Below, in pieces: positions 1 to 8,449 of a stretch of DNA of 64,000 nucleotides. Below the pieces are notes generated by a model. It was not told where the DNA came from. It worked only from the letters and a program-made list of their open reading frames with translations, and made no database searches. The stretch's first letter is position 1, and every line of letters begins with the position of its first letter. Made by a program: the position numbers and the translations under genes. Source of the stretch: Hyphomicrobiales bacterium (GTDB lineage Bacteria; Pseudomonadota; Alphaproteobacteria; Rhizobiales; Rhizobiaceae); the NCBI GenBank assembly GCA_900472605.1, contig UCJD01000013.1:163703-227702 (forward strand), in the 5' to 3' direction.

Positions 1-327
1 GATCGCCGCGATATTGGCGCGAACATCCGAATCGGAAAGCTGCTTCGGCATGAAGTCCTGCACGACCTTGATTTCCGAGCGCTCCTTGGCGGCGAGCTCC
101 GGGCGGGCATTCTCTTCGTAGATCTTTGCCGATTCGTCGCGCTGCTTCACCATCTTGGCGAGGATTTGCAGAATCTCATCGTCGCTGGCCTCTTCCTTGC
201 CGGCGCCGCGATTGGCGATATCCCGGTCCTTGATCGCGGCCTGGATGAGGCGAACGGTCGAGAGACGCTCGGCATTCTTGGATTTCATCGCATCCTTGAG
301 GGCGGCGGAGAGTTGATCGCGCAACAT
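1..327 (-). CDS. GatB/YqeY domain protein, 3' end outside the window
   Basis: The first 109 codons of a YqeY-like protein are visible, starting MLRDQLSAALKDAMKSK and running off the left edge. The family resembles the tail domain of GatB (amidotransferase subunit) and is thought to bind tRNA, but its cellular role is not settled. The start at 327 is supported by AGGAG at 336-340 on the minus strand, 8 nt upstream. The gene is divergent from carA across 267 bp. In other rhizobia, as I remember it, this gene sits between carA and dnaG-rpoD, which would place those genes just left of the window. The full protein is usually about 150 residues, so roughly the last quarter is missing. Confidence 0.85.
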   Translation of the reverse strand, partial: MLRDQLSAALKDAMKSKNAERLSTVRLIQAAIKDRDIANRGAGKEEASDDEILQILAKMVKQRDESAKIYEENARPELAAKERSEIKVVQDFMPKQLSDSDVRANIAAI

Positions 328-444
328 TACAAATACTCCTGTTTGAATGCCGCTTCATAAACCGGGCGAATGCGTCGGATCAAACAAATTGCGATATGCG
401 CGACAGAAAGCGGCAGAAAACCCTTGGAATCTGCGGTATGAAGA

Positions 445-473
445 TTGACCTCGCGAAATAGCGTGGCTATTTA
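445..473 (+). promoter_or_regulatory. Putative sigma70 promoter of carA
   Basis: TTGACC (445-450) and TATTTA (468-473) are separated by exactly 17 bp, matching the rhizobial housekeeping pattern. Transcription would begin near 480, leaving a leader of about 115 nt before carA. The leader contains a GC-rich inverted repeat near 510-530. I see no obvious pyrimidine-responsive element. Confidence 0.55.
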
Positions 474-594
474 CCGCCACCTGCACCAAAATTCGTGATC
501 AGGCCTGAGAGCGCGCGCCTTGCCGCGCGTACACGCTTGCGAACCAACATGGCCGGCCACCGTTGCCCAAGGACGGATGGCAGCCGGAAACGGG

Positions 595-1806
595 ATGAAG
601 ATGACCGCGACAGCACCCTGGACAACCGAAAAGCCGACCGCCCTGCTCGTTCTTGCAGACGGCACAGTGATCGAAGGAAAGGGCATCGGCGCGACCGGCA
701 AGGTCCAGGCCGAAGTGGTCTTCAACACAGCGCTGACCGGCTACGAAGAGATCATGACCGATCCGTCCTACCTCGGCCAGATCGTCACCTTCACCTTCCC
801 GCACATCGGCAATATCGGCACCAACGAAGAAGACATCGAAGACCTGACGCCGGCGGCACGCCACGGCGCGGTCGGCGTCATCTTCAAGGCCGACATGACC
901 GAGCCCTCCAACTACCGCGCCGCCAAGCATCTCGACGCCTGGCTGAAGGCCCGCGGTGTCATTGGCCTCTGCGGTGTCGACACCCGCGCGCTGACGGCAT
1001 GGATCCGTGAGAATGGCGCCCCGAACGCCGTCATCACCCACGATCCCAACGGCGTCTTCGACATCGACGCGCTGAAGGCCGAAGCCAAGGCCTGGAGCGG
1101 TCTCGAAGGCCTCGACCTCGCCAAGATCGCCTCCTCCGGCCAGTCCTCGCAGTGGTCGCAGACCCCTTGGGTCTGGAACGAAGGCTACGGAGACCTGAAG
1201 GCCGAGGACGCCAAGTACCACGTCGTCTGCCTCGACTACGGCGTCAAGCGCAACATCCTGCGCCTGTTCGCCGGCCTCGATTGCAAGGTCACCGTCATGC
1301 CGGCAACGACGAGCGCCGACGAAGTGCTTGCCATGCAGCCGGACGGTATCTTCCTTTCGAACGGCCCGGGCGACCCGGCCGCCACAGGCGCATATGCCGT
1401 TCCGGTCATCCAGTCGCTGATCAAGACCGACATTCCGGTGTTCGGCATCTGCCTCGGCCACCAGATGCTGGGTCTGGCGCTCGGCGCCAAGACCGAGAAG
1501 ATGCACCAGGGCCACCACGGCGCCAACCATCCGGTCAAGGACCACACGACAGGCAAGGTCGAGATCGTCTCGATGAACCACGGCTTCGCGGTCGACACGA
1601 AGTCGCTGCCCGAAGGTGTTGAGGAGACTCACGTTTCGCTCTTCGACGGCACGAACTGCGGCCTGCGTGTTTCGGGCAAGCAAATCTTCTCCGTCCAGCA
1701 CCACCCGGAAGCCTCCCCCGGCCCGCAGGACAGCCACTACCTCTTCCGCCGCTTCATCAACATGGTGCGCGAGAAGAAGGGCGAAGCGGCGCTGGCCGAA
1801 CGCTAG
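595..1806 (+). CDS. carA: Carbamoyl-phosphate synthase small subunit (glutaminase)
   Basis: CarA hydrolyses glutamine and passes ammonia to CarB for carbamoyl phosphate, the shared precursor of arginine and pyrimidines. The N-terminal half has the small-subunit domain (LVLADGTVIEGKGIG, FNTALTGYEEIMTDPSY). The C-terminal half is a class I glutamine amidotransferase with the nucleophile cysteine in FGICLGHQMLGLALG and the His/Glu pair in QHHPEASPGP. Length of about 403 residues is normal. ATG codons at 595 and 601 are both possible; an upstream in-frame ATG at 520 would add a tail unlike the family. carB lies about 9 kb downstream on the same strand, so the two are not co-transcribed. Confidence 0.95.
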   Translation: MKMTATAPWTTEKPTALLVLADGTVIEGKGIGATGKVQAEVVFNTALTGYEEIMTDPSYLGQIVTFTFPHIGNIGTNEEDIEDLTPAARHGAVGVIFKADMTEPSNYRAAKHLDAWLKARGVIGLCGVDTRALTAWIRENGAPNAVITHDPNGVFDIDALKAEAKAWSGLEGLDLAKIASSGQSSQWSQTPWVWNEGYGDLKAEDAKYHVVCLDYGVKRNILRLFAGLDCKVTVMPATTSADEVLAMQPDGIFLSNGPGDPAATGAYAVPVIQSLIKTDIPVFGICLGHQMLGLALGAKTEKMHQGHHGANHPVKDHTTGKVEIVSMNHGFAVDTKSLPEGVEETHVSLFDGTNCGLRVSGKQIFSVQHHPEASPGPQDSHYLFRRFINMVREKKGEAALAER

Positions 1807-1815
1807 ATGTGGAGC

Positions 1816-1875
1816 CGTGGCGCGGTCGACAACGCCTGCGCCACGACCGGCACGAGTGATGCCGATAGCGGCATC
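1816..1875 (+). terminator. Two hairpins after carA, possible terminator
   Basis: The first hairpin has perfect 8-bp arms CGTGGCGC (1816-1823) and GCGCCACG (1838-1845). The second has 7-bp arms GATGCCG (1858-1864) and CGGCATC (1869-1875) around a 4-nt loop. Neither has a proper T-tract, so intrinsic termination is doubtful; they may instead protect the carA mRNA 3' end. Confidence 0.35.
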
Positions 1876-1959
1876 TCGCCGAAAAAGTTAATGGCAATTT
1901 AACGCCCGCCACCCAAGATCAGCGCCGAGAACGACAAATGTCGTTAGCGGGGGCGTTTC

Positions 1960-3015
1960 ATGCGGGAGAAGCAGCACATTGCAAGCCTTGACGGTCTGCG
2001 CGGCATCGCTGCAGCCGCTGTCGTCTTCGCGCATCTGCACCTGATCTTTCCCGCGCTTGAAGGCCTGGAAGTCACCGGTATCGGTGACCGGTCGGTGGCG
2101 ATCTTTTTCGCCCTCAGCGGCTTCCTGATGGCCTATCTCTATGGCGACCGGCCAATTAGCCGCACAGCGGTTGCGGACTTCCTCGTCAGCCGTTTTTCTC
2201 GCATCTATCCCGTCTACCTGGTCGCCGTTGTCGCCGTCATCGCACTTTCCAACATACCGGGCTTCGACTTCATCAATCCGATCCAGGGGCCGAAAGAGAT
2301 CGTCCGACACGTGCTCCTGTTCGGCTCCAGCGGCGTGCTCTGGTCTGTTCCTCCGGAAATCCAGTTCTACCTCCTCTTCCCGGTGATCTGGCTGTTCCTC
2401 ACCGACCGCAAGCGTTACCAGGCGCTCGGCCTGCTGATCGCCGGCTTCCTTGCCGTCGACGCCCTGCTCGGATTCCCCGGTCCCGGCATCCTGCTCTTGT
2501 CGAAGCTGGCCTTCTTTCTTTTCGGTGCAGCCGCCGGCAGGCTGCATTCGACGCTGGTCGGACAACAGCTCCGCCGACCGGTAGGCACTCTGATCGGCTT
2601 GCTCGCATTGGCCCTGCCTTTGTTCGTGCTCGTCTCCAGGCAGCTGTTTCCGACGATCGAAAGTGCGTGGGGCCTCGCACCTGCCTTTGCCGCCGCACTC
2701 GCGGTGCTGCTGGTCGCGCGCGAGCATCCGATCTCGGCGGCGCTGTTCGCCGCTCCGCCGATGCGGTTTCTTGGAAAGATCAGCTTCTCGCTCTATCTCT
2801 TCCACGTGCCGGTCATGTTCCTGATGGCCAACGCGTTGTCGGGCATGTTGCCGCTCTACGCGGTCGTCCTCGTCGCGCTTTGCGCCGCGCTGTTGATCGC
2901 GTGGATCAGCTACGAATGCATCGAGACGCCGGCACGCCGGGCGCTCGTCTCGCTTTGGCGCCGCCGACGCACGATCGAGACGGCGGAAATGGTGGAAAAG
3001 CAGCTCGGCGCGTAG
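1960..3015 (+). CDS. OafA/YrhL-type O-acyltransferase, inner membrane
   Basis: A 351-residue acyltransferase-3 family protein. The N-terminus reads IASLDGLRGIAAAAVVFAHLH, with the family's early Arg and His. About ten hydrophobic segments follow, including FALSGFLMAYL and ISFSLYLFHVPVMFLMA. Such enzymes move acetyl or other short acyl groups from the cytoplasm to sugars of O-antigen, exopolysaccharide or modified glycans. No SGNH domain is fused, so the protein is the membrane part alone. No neighbouring polysaccharide genes reveal the substrate. A run of basic residues (RRRR) lies near the cytoplasmic C-terminus. Confidence 0.8.
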   Translation: MREKQHIASLDGLRGIAAAAVVFAHLHLIFPALEGLEVTGIGDRSVAIFFALSGFLMAYLYGDRPISRTAVADFLVSRFSRIYPVYLVAVVAVIALSNIPGFDFINPIQGPKEIVRHVLLFGSSGVLWSVPPEIQFYLLFPVIWLFLTDRKRYQALGLLIAGFLAVDALLGFPGPGILLLSKLAFFLFGAAAGRLHSTLVGQQLRRPVGTLIGLLALALPLFVLVSRQLFPTIESAWGLAPAFAAALAVLLVAREHPISAALFAAPPMRFLGKISFSLYLFHVPVMFLMANALSGMLPLYAVVLVALCAALLIAWISYECIETPARRALVSLWRRRRTIETAEMVEKQLGA

Positions 3016-3055
3016 AGGCCACCGCTTCGCAGGCCGACAGGATCGGAGGATGCCG

Positions 3056-3475
3056 ATGCAAACATCCGCGCAAATACACCGGGGCGGATGCCTCTGCGGA
3101 AAAATCCGGTACCGCATCACGGATGCGCCGCTACGCAGCAGCCTCTGCCATTGCCGGACATGCCGCAAGATCGCCTCCGCGCCCACGCTTCCGTTCGTCG
3201 TCTTCCCCGCGGCGAGCTTTGCCTTCGAAGGCGATACCCCTGAGAGCTTCGCCTCTTCCGAACATGTCATGCGAACGTTCTGCGGTACCTGCGGCTCGCC
3301 GCTGACCTATGCCACCAAGACGGATCCGCAAACCATCGACGTCATGACCGTGAGCCTGGACGACCCCGGAGCCTACCCACCGCAAGACCATGTCTGGGTT
3401 TGCGAAAAGCTGAGCTGGGAGGTCATCGCCGACAATCTGCCGCAACATCCAAGGGGTTTGCCCCACGAGGACTGA
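3056..3475 (+). CDS. GFA/CENP-V family zinc protein
   Basis: A 139-residue protein of the family named after glutathione-dependent formaldehyde-activating enzyme. Zinc-binding cysteines are visible in GGCLCGKIRY, CHCRTCRK and FCGTCGSPL. Most members have no proven substrate, and a role in formaldehyde removal should not be assumed. ATGs occur at 3050 and 3056. GGAGG at 3045-3049 touches the first but lies 6 nt from the second, so 3056 is the better start. The gene runs convergently into the MATE gene with a 14-bp gap. Confidence 0.8.
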   Translation: MQTSAQIHRGGCLCGKIRYRITDAPLRSSLCHCRTCRKIASAPTLPFVVFPAASFAFEGDTPESFASSEHVMRTFCGTCGSPLTYATKTDPQTIDVMTVSLDDPGAYPPQDHVWVCEKLSWEVIADNLPQHPRGLPHED

Positions 3476-3489
3476 CGCCGGAGTGGGCG

Positions 3490-4878
3490 TCAGCCTTCGC
3501 GCCGCATCAGGATGTAGAAGCGCGCGCAGAGCATCAGCGCGGCCGTGAACAATCCGATCAGGAAGCCGAGCCAGATGCCGATACCGCCGAGCCCGAGCGG
3601 AAACGCCAGCGCCCAGGCGAGGAAGAAGCCGATCGGCCAGTAGGCGATCAACGCCAGGATCATCGGCACGCGCGCATCCTTCAGCCCGCGCAGCAGGCCG
3701 TTGGCGATTGCCTGCAGGCCGTCCACCAGCTGGAACAATCCGGCGATGATGATCAGCGGCCCGGCATAGGCAAGCACCTGCGGCGCCTCGGCCGAATGCG
3801 TATCGAGGAACCAGCTGGCGAAGAAGCCGGGCATGATCGCAAACAACAATCCGCCGACCGCCGAAATGGCGCAGGCAAGCACGAAAACGGCCACCGAAGC
3901 GCGCACCAGCGCAACGCGGTCGCCCTGCCCGTGCGCGACGCCGACCCTGACGGTCGCCGCCTGCGACAGGCCGAGCGGGATCATGAAGGCGATAGACGCC
4001 CACTGCAGCGCGATGCCATGCGCTGCAAGCTCGATCGTGCCGATCCGCCCCATCAGGAGCGAGGCCATCGTGAACAGGCTGACTTCCGCAAGGATGGTCA
4101 CGCTGATCGGCAGCCCGAGGCGCACGACCTCGAAAAAGGCCTTCCAGTCCGGCCGCCAGAAGCGAACCAGGATCTCGTAGCGGCGGGTCTCGGGCCGGCT
4201 CTGGACATACGCCAGAATGAAGAAGAAGCCCGCCGTCTGCACCAGCACCGACACGATCGCCGCCCCGCGCAGCCCCATGGCCGGCAGGCCGAAATGGCCA
4301 AGCACCAGCGCATAGGCGAAGACAGCATTCAGAACCAGCATGGCGATCGTGACGTTGAGGATAACCGCCGCCTTGCCGATGGCGCTGACCAGCGCGCGCA
4401 ACACGTTGTAAAGCAGCCCCGGCAGCACCGCGAACTGGCCTATGACGATATAGCTGTGCGCCAGCGCCGCCACCTCAGGCTTCTGCCCGGCGGCAAGCAA
4501 TATCTGCTCGGAATTGAAGAATGCCGGCAGCATCAATACCCAGAAGGCGAGAACCACCCACAGGCCCATGCGCAGCGACCGGCGCACGCTGACGACGTCA
4601 CCGCGGCCATAAGCTTGCGCCACCATCGGAATGACGGCGATCGAAAAGCCTGAACCGAAGACGAGGATCGTGAACAGGAACTGGCCGGCCAGCACCATGG
4701 CCGCCAGATGCTCGGCGCCGAGGCGCCCGACGATCATCACGTCGGTGGTGTTGATACCGAGCTGGGCCAACTGCGCACCGATCAAAGGGACGCCGAGCGC
4801 CAGCGTCGCGCGGATATGCGCGCTCCAACGGTTATCGGTTGTCGGCGCCAGCTTTCGCGCGTCGATCGGCGTGTCCAT
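3490..4878 (-). CDS. MATE family multidrug efflux pump (NorM type)
   Basis: A 462-residue polytopic protein with the two-bundle MATE pattern, including the early segment GVPLIGAQLAQLGINTTDVMIVG and its second-half counterpart LGLPISVTILAEVSLFTMASLLMG. MATE pumps exchange Na+ or H+ for cationic drugs, dyes and fluoroquinolones. The start is set at 4878 (MDTPIDARKL), with AGGA a few bases upstream; an upstream in-frame ATG at 4968 would add a tail lacking membrane character. The gene follows the TetA-like MFS gene on the same strand with a 140-bp gap containing a strong palindrome at 4978-4998. Confidence 0.88.
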   Translation of the reverse strand: MDTPIDARKLAPTTDNRWSAHIRATLALGVPLIGAQLAQLGINTTDVMIVGRLGAEHLAAMVLAGQFLFTILVFGSGFSIAVIPMVAQAYGRGDVVSVRRSLRMGLWVVLAFWVLMLPAFFNSEQILLAAGQKPEVAALAHSYIVIGQFAVLPGLLYNVLRALVSAIGKAAVILNVTIAMLVLNAVFAYALVLGHFGLPAMGLRGAAIVSVLVQTAGFFFILAYVQSRPETRRYEILVRFWRPDWKAFFEVVRLGLPISVTILAEVSLFTMASLLMGRIGTIELAAHGIALQWASIAFMIPLGLSQAATVRVGVAHGQGDRVALVRASVAVFVLACAISAVGGLLFAIMPGFFASWFLDTHSAEAPQVLAYAGPLIIIAGLFQLVDGLQAIANGLLRGLKDARVPMILALIAYWPIGFFLAWALAFPLGLGGIGIWLGFLIGLFTAALMLCARFYILMRREG

Positions 4879-4977
4879 GACGGTATCCTGTGAGTTGATG
4901 CGAATGGCCGCAAAGCGCGGCAATATCACCAAAGGCTCTAACGGAAATGCCGAGGAAGGGACACCCAAAAATATGCA

Positions 4978-4998
4978 GATGATGAAATATTCATCATC
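4978..4998. promoter_or_regulatory. 21-bp palindrome upstream of the MATE gene
   Basis: Arms GATGATGAA (4978-4986) and TTCATCATC (4990-4998) are perfect complements around ATA. A further ATCATC half-site lies at 5001-5006. The element is about 100 bp upstream of the MATE start and just after the MFS stop. The T-run after it on the minus strand is 13 nt away, so it looks more like a repressor site than a terminator. The cognate regulator is unknown. Confidence 0.5.
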
Positions 4999-5018
4999 AC
5001 ATCATCAATTCTGATCGA

Positions 5019-6266
5019 TCACTCGGCTGCCTGACCGAGCGCCTTGCCGGTCTTGGAGATCCGCACCCTGAGGAGAAACACCAATGTGGCGATCAGGATG
5101 AAAAACGCCGCCATCAGGAACGGCGCGCCCGCGAAGGTGACCGGCGCATCCGGTCTGGTGAAATAACCGAACATCTGCGTGAAGATCAGCGGGCCGATGA
5201 TCGTCGTGATGCTGGAAAGGCTCGTCAGCGCCCCCTGCAACTCGCCCTGTGCCGAGGGCGGCACCTTGCCTGCGGCGATGCTGCGAAGCGGCGGATCGGC
5301 GATGTTTTCCATCACCGTCAGCACGATGACCGCATAGACCACCCATCCATCCCAGGCAAAGGCGTAGCCCGTGAGGCCAACCACGGAGAAACAGAGCCCG
5401 ACCACGGCCGTTTTCCATTCACCGAGAACGGGCACGATCCTCGGCAACACCAGCGCCATGACGACAGCTGCACCGATCCCGTAAATGCCGAGCGAAAGTC
5501 CGATCTCGCCCTCGCTCCAATTGTAGCGATAGCTGGTGACGAACGACCAGACCGCCGGATAGACCGCATGCGCCAGCCAGAACAGGAACATGACGGCGGC
5601 AATCCAGCCGATACCGGGATAGCTACGCATCTGCTTCAACGCGCCGAGCGGATTGGCCCGTTTCCATTCGAAACGACGCCGGTTCTTGGCATCGAGCGTC
5701 TCCGGCAGCAGGAAACAGGCCGCGACGAAATTCAGGAACGACACCGCAGCGGCGCCATAGAACGGCACACGCGGCCCGAATTCGCCGAGAAACCCGCCAA
5801 TGACGGGGCCGACGGTAAAGCCGACGCCGAAGGCGATGCCGATAAGGCCGAAATTCTTGGCGCGGTTTTCCTCGTTGCTGATGTCGGCGATATAGGCGGA
5901 ACAGGTTGCGAAGCTGCCGCCGCTCAGTCCCGCCAGCATGCGCCCGATGAACAACATCCAGAAGCTTGTCGCGACCGCGCAGATGAGGTTGTCGATCGCG
6001 AAGGTCAGAACCGAGAGCAACAGGATCGGCCGCCGCCCGAAGCGATCGCTGAGATTGCCCAGCAACGGCGCGAACAGGAACTGCATGCCGGCATAGACGA
6101 CGAGCAGCCACCCGCCATCGAGCGCCGCATCGCTGACAGAGCCGCCGGTAAGTTGCTCCAGATAGGCGGGCAACACCGGCATGATGATCGCGATCCCGAT
6201 CACGTCGAGAAACAGGATCATGAAGACGAGGAAAAGGCCGCGGCGAACGAATTTTGGATCGAGCAT
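5019..6266 (-). CDS. TetA-like MFS drug efflux transporter
   Basis: A 415-residue, 12-helix major facilitator. The N-terminus [19 protein letters not shown] and the loop motif [16 protein letters not shown] are typical of the tetracycline/multidrug (DHA1, TCR/Tet) group, as is the motif-C-like [13 protein letters not shown]. The likely function is proton-driven export of a drug or metabolite. It lies upstream of the MATE gene on the same strand. The next gene upstream, on the same strand, is a LysR regulator 156 bp away. Tetracycline resistance itself cannot be concluded; many chromosomal homologues do not confer it. Confidence 0.85.
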   Translation of the reverse strand: MLDPKFVRRGLFLVFMILFLDVIGIAIIMPVLPAYLEQLTGGSVSDAALDGGWLLVVYAGMQFLFAPLLGNLSDRFGRRPILLLSVLTFAIDNLICAVATSFWMLFIGRMLAGLSGGSFATCSAYIADISNEENRAKNFGLIGIAFGVGFTVGPVIGGFLGEFGPRVPFYGAAAVSFLNFVAACFLLPETLDAKNRRRFEWKRANPLGALKQMRSYPGIGWIAAVMFLFWLAHAVYPAVWSFVTSYRYNWSEGEIGLSLGIYGIGAAVVMALVLPRIVPVLGEWKTAVVGLCFSVVGLTGYAFAWDGWVVYAVIVLTVMENIADPPLRSIAAGKVPPSAQGELQGALTSLSSITTIIGPLIFTQMFGYFTRPDAPVTFAGAPFLMAAFFILIATLVFLLRVRISKTGKALGQAAE

Positions 6267-6422
6267 GCGAGGTCTCTACAGCTTTCTGTTTTCTGGAAAG
6301 ACGATCTCATCGCCGCGCGTTCTACATACCGCAGCCAAAAGAGCGAAACAATACGTGAACATTTCAATTGTTTTGATAGGCTCACGACTTCCGTTGATGG
6401 CGAACGGGAACAAAGCGCGCAC

Positions 6423-7331
6423 TTAGAGCGCTTTTTGCGGCTCCGCCTTGATGAAGTCGACGAAAGCGCGAAGCGCTGCCGGCATATGACGACGGCTGGC
6501 GTAATAGAGGAAGGGCCCGGAGAATTCGGTCACCCAGTCCTCCAGAATGAGCTCCAGCCGCCCGGTATCGACCTCGGGCATCACCACCTCCTCGAAGGTG
6601 CGGATAACGCCAAGCCCGGCAACGGCGGCGCCCACCTCGATCTCCAGTGCATTGGCCGACACCTGTCCCGTCGGCGTGATCATCAGCGTTTCGCCATCCC
6701 GGTCGAACTCCCATGGCGTCGCGCTCGTGCCGCTCAGGAACCGGTGAATGATGCAATCGTGATCGATGAGATCGCGGGGATGCTGAGGGACGCCGCGCCG
6801 CTTGAGATAATCGGGCGACGCGGCCGTGACGTAGCGCTGCCGGCGCGGACCGATCGGCACGGCGATCATGTCGCGCTCCAGCCGCTCGTCATAACGAATG
6901 CCCGCATCGTATCCGGCACCGAGCACGTCGATGAAGCTGTCCTCGCCGATCACCTCGATCCGCACCTTCGGATAGGCCGTCAGAAAGCGGTTGATGATAT
7001 CGGACAGGAAAGAGCGCGCCACGATGGTTGGCACGTTGAGCCTCAGCGTGCCCGACGGCCCCTCGCGAAAGCTGTCGAGCTGCCCGAGCGCCGATGCCAC
7101 CTCCCCCAGCGCCGGCGCCAGTCTTTCCAGAAGCCGCTGTCCGGCCTCCGTCGGTGTCACGCTGCGCGTCGTCCGGTTGAGAAGCCTCACACCGAGCCGC
7201 TCCTCCAATCGCCTGAGGGAATCACTGAGAGACGACGCCGAAACGCCCCGCTTGCGCGCCGCCGCGCGAAAGCTCCTCTCCTTCGCGATTGCCGTGAAGG
7301 CATCGAGGTCGCTGAGTGGAAGATCATCCAT
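6423..7331 (-). CDS. LysR-family transcriptional regulator
   Basis: A 302-residue LysR protein. The N-terminal winged HTH is clear (DLDAFTAIAKERSFRAAARK, then SDSLRRLEERLGVRLLNRTT) and a periplasmic-binding-fold effector domain occupies about residues 90-300. It belongs to the large DsdC/AaeR-like group with unidentified ligands. It is upstream of, and co-directional with, the efflux genes and may regulate them, but that is only inferred from position. A perfect 19-bp palindrome 20 bp upstream of its start suggests autoregulation. Confidence 0.88.
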   Translation of the reverse strand: MDDLPLSDLDAFTAIAKERSFRAAARKRGVSASSLSDSLRRLEERLGVRLLNRTTRSVTPTEAGQRLLERLAPALGEVASALGQLDSFREGPSGTLRLNVPTIVARSFLSDIINRFLTAYPKVRIEVIGEDSFIDVLGAGYDAGIRYDERLERDMIAVPIGPRRQRYVTAASPDYLKRRGVPQHPRDLIDHDCIIHRFLSGTSATPWEFDRDGETLMITPTGQVSANALEIEVGAAVAGLGVIRTFEEVVMPEVDTGRLELILEDWVTEFSGPFLYYASRRHMPAALRAFVDFIKAEPQKAL

Positions 7332-7350
7332 TGTGCATTTTCCCGCACGA

Positions 7351-7369
7351 TCGGCTCAAATTGAGCCGA
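7351..7369. promoter_or_regulatory. 19-bp perfect palindrome before the LysR gene
   Basis: Arms TCGGCTCAA (7351-7359) and TTGAGCCGA (7361-7369) flank a single central A. It lies 20 bp upstream of the LysR start codon at 7331, the expected place for an autoregulatory operator. The next gene ends at 7437 and does not share this promoter. Confidence 0.55.
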
Positions 7370-7436
7370 ACTATCGCACAGGGGCGCAAGAGGCGAAAGC
7401 CGGTGGACGCGGTCCCGGGGTCGAAACCGCGATCCG

Positions 7437-8354
7437 TCAGACCGGACCGGAAAATGTGTCGCAGGCCTGAAGCTGGCCACTGTCGAAGCCGCGCTTGAAC
7501 CATTTCATACGCTGCGCCGAAGTGCCGTGATTGAAGCTCTCCGGCACGACATAGCCCTGGCTGCGCTTCTGCAGCGTATCGTCGCCGATCTGCTGCGCGG
7601 CATTCAGCGCCTCCTCTAGGTCGCCCGCTTCCAGGATACCCTTCTGCTGGGTGAACTTGCCCCAGATACCGGCGAAGCAATCGGCCTGCAGCTCGACCCG
7701 CACCGACATCTTGTTGGCATCGGCCTCGCTCATGCGCTGGCGCGCCTCGTTGAACTTGGGTAGGATGCCGAGCAGGTTCTGCACGTGATGGCCGACCTCG
7801 TGCGAGACGACATAGGCCTCGGCGAAATCGCCCGAAGCGCCGAACTTGCGGCTGAGCTCGTTGAAGAAGGCCGTGTCGAGATAGACCTTGCGGTCCTGAG
7901 GGCAGTAGAACGGCCCCGTCGCGGCGGATGCGAAGCCGCAACCGGATTGCGTCTGCCCTGAGAAGAGTACCAGCTTGGGATCCTCGTAAGTGCGCCCCAT
8001 CGACTGGAAGATGCCCTGCCACGTGTCCTCCGTCTCGGCGAGCACCGTGCGTACAAAAGCGGTCATCTCGTCGTTGGCGGGCGTCTGACTGCCACCGGAC
8101 TGGCTCTGCTCATAGCCGGGGCCACCCGACGTGCCGCCATCCATCACCTGCAAGAGATCGATGCCCATGGCCTTGAAGATCACATAGAGCACGACGAGGA
8201 AGATGATCGTGCCGATGCTGAGCCCGCCACCGCGCCGGCCCATGCCGCCGCCGGACGGAAAGCTGAAGCCGCCCCCTCGTCCCAATCCCCCCATGGAAGG
8301 ATCTCCGCGGCGATCCTCGATGTTGTCGGACTGACGCCGGCCTTTCCATTCCAT
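7437..8354 (-). CDS. Neutral zinc metallopeptidase (YpfJ/KPN_00138 type)
   Basis: A 305-residue member of the putative neutral zinc metallopeptidase family. After a glycine-rich N-terminus (about residues 20-45) there is one membrane segment, SIGTIIFLVVLYVIFKAMG. The catalytic HExxH motif appears in YVVSHEVGHHVQNLLG, preceded by QSGCGFASAATGPFYCP with two cysteines typical of the family. The bulk of the protein is probably periplasmic, anchored by the single helix. The substrate is unknown. GGGGAG just upstream of ATG 8354 supports the start. Confidence 0.85.
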   Translation of the reverse strand: MEWKGRRQSDNIEDRRGDPSMGGLGRGGGFSFPSGGGMGRRGGGLSIGTIIFLVVLYVIFKAMGIDLLQVMDGGTSGGPGYEQSQSGGSQTPANDEMTAFVRTVLAETEDTWQGIFQSMGRTYEDPKLVLFSGQTQSGCGFASAATGPFYCPQDRKVYLDTAFFNELSRKFGASGDFAEAYVVSHEVGHHVQNLLGILPKFNEARQRMSEADANKMSVRVELQADCFAGIWGKFTQQKGILEAGDLEEALNAAQQIGDDTLQKRSQGYVVPESFNHGTSAQRMKWFKRGFDSGQLQACDTFSGPV

Positions 8355-8449
8355 GTTGATCTCCCCGCAGAGGCTATTTGCTCTCTCCTATCTTATATAT
8401 CCGGGGAGCCGGGAAATTCCAGCCGATTTCAACCGCACGCACGCGCCAA

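Noticed and set aside
1888..3270. A 460-codon minus-strand frame over the acyltransferase gene
   Set aside because: It is opposite a clear membrane acyltransferase and is full of charged low-complexity sequence without any family motif.
5019..6266. Acquired tetracycline-resistance gene
   Set aside because: Codon use and GC match the surroundings, no tetR or mobile element is linked, and chromosomal TetA-like exporters are common.
5568..7364. A 598-codon plus-strand frame across the MFS and LysR genes
   Set aside because: It crosses two well-recognised minus-strand genes and has His/Arg-rich, non-protein-like composition.
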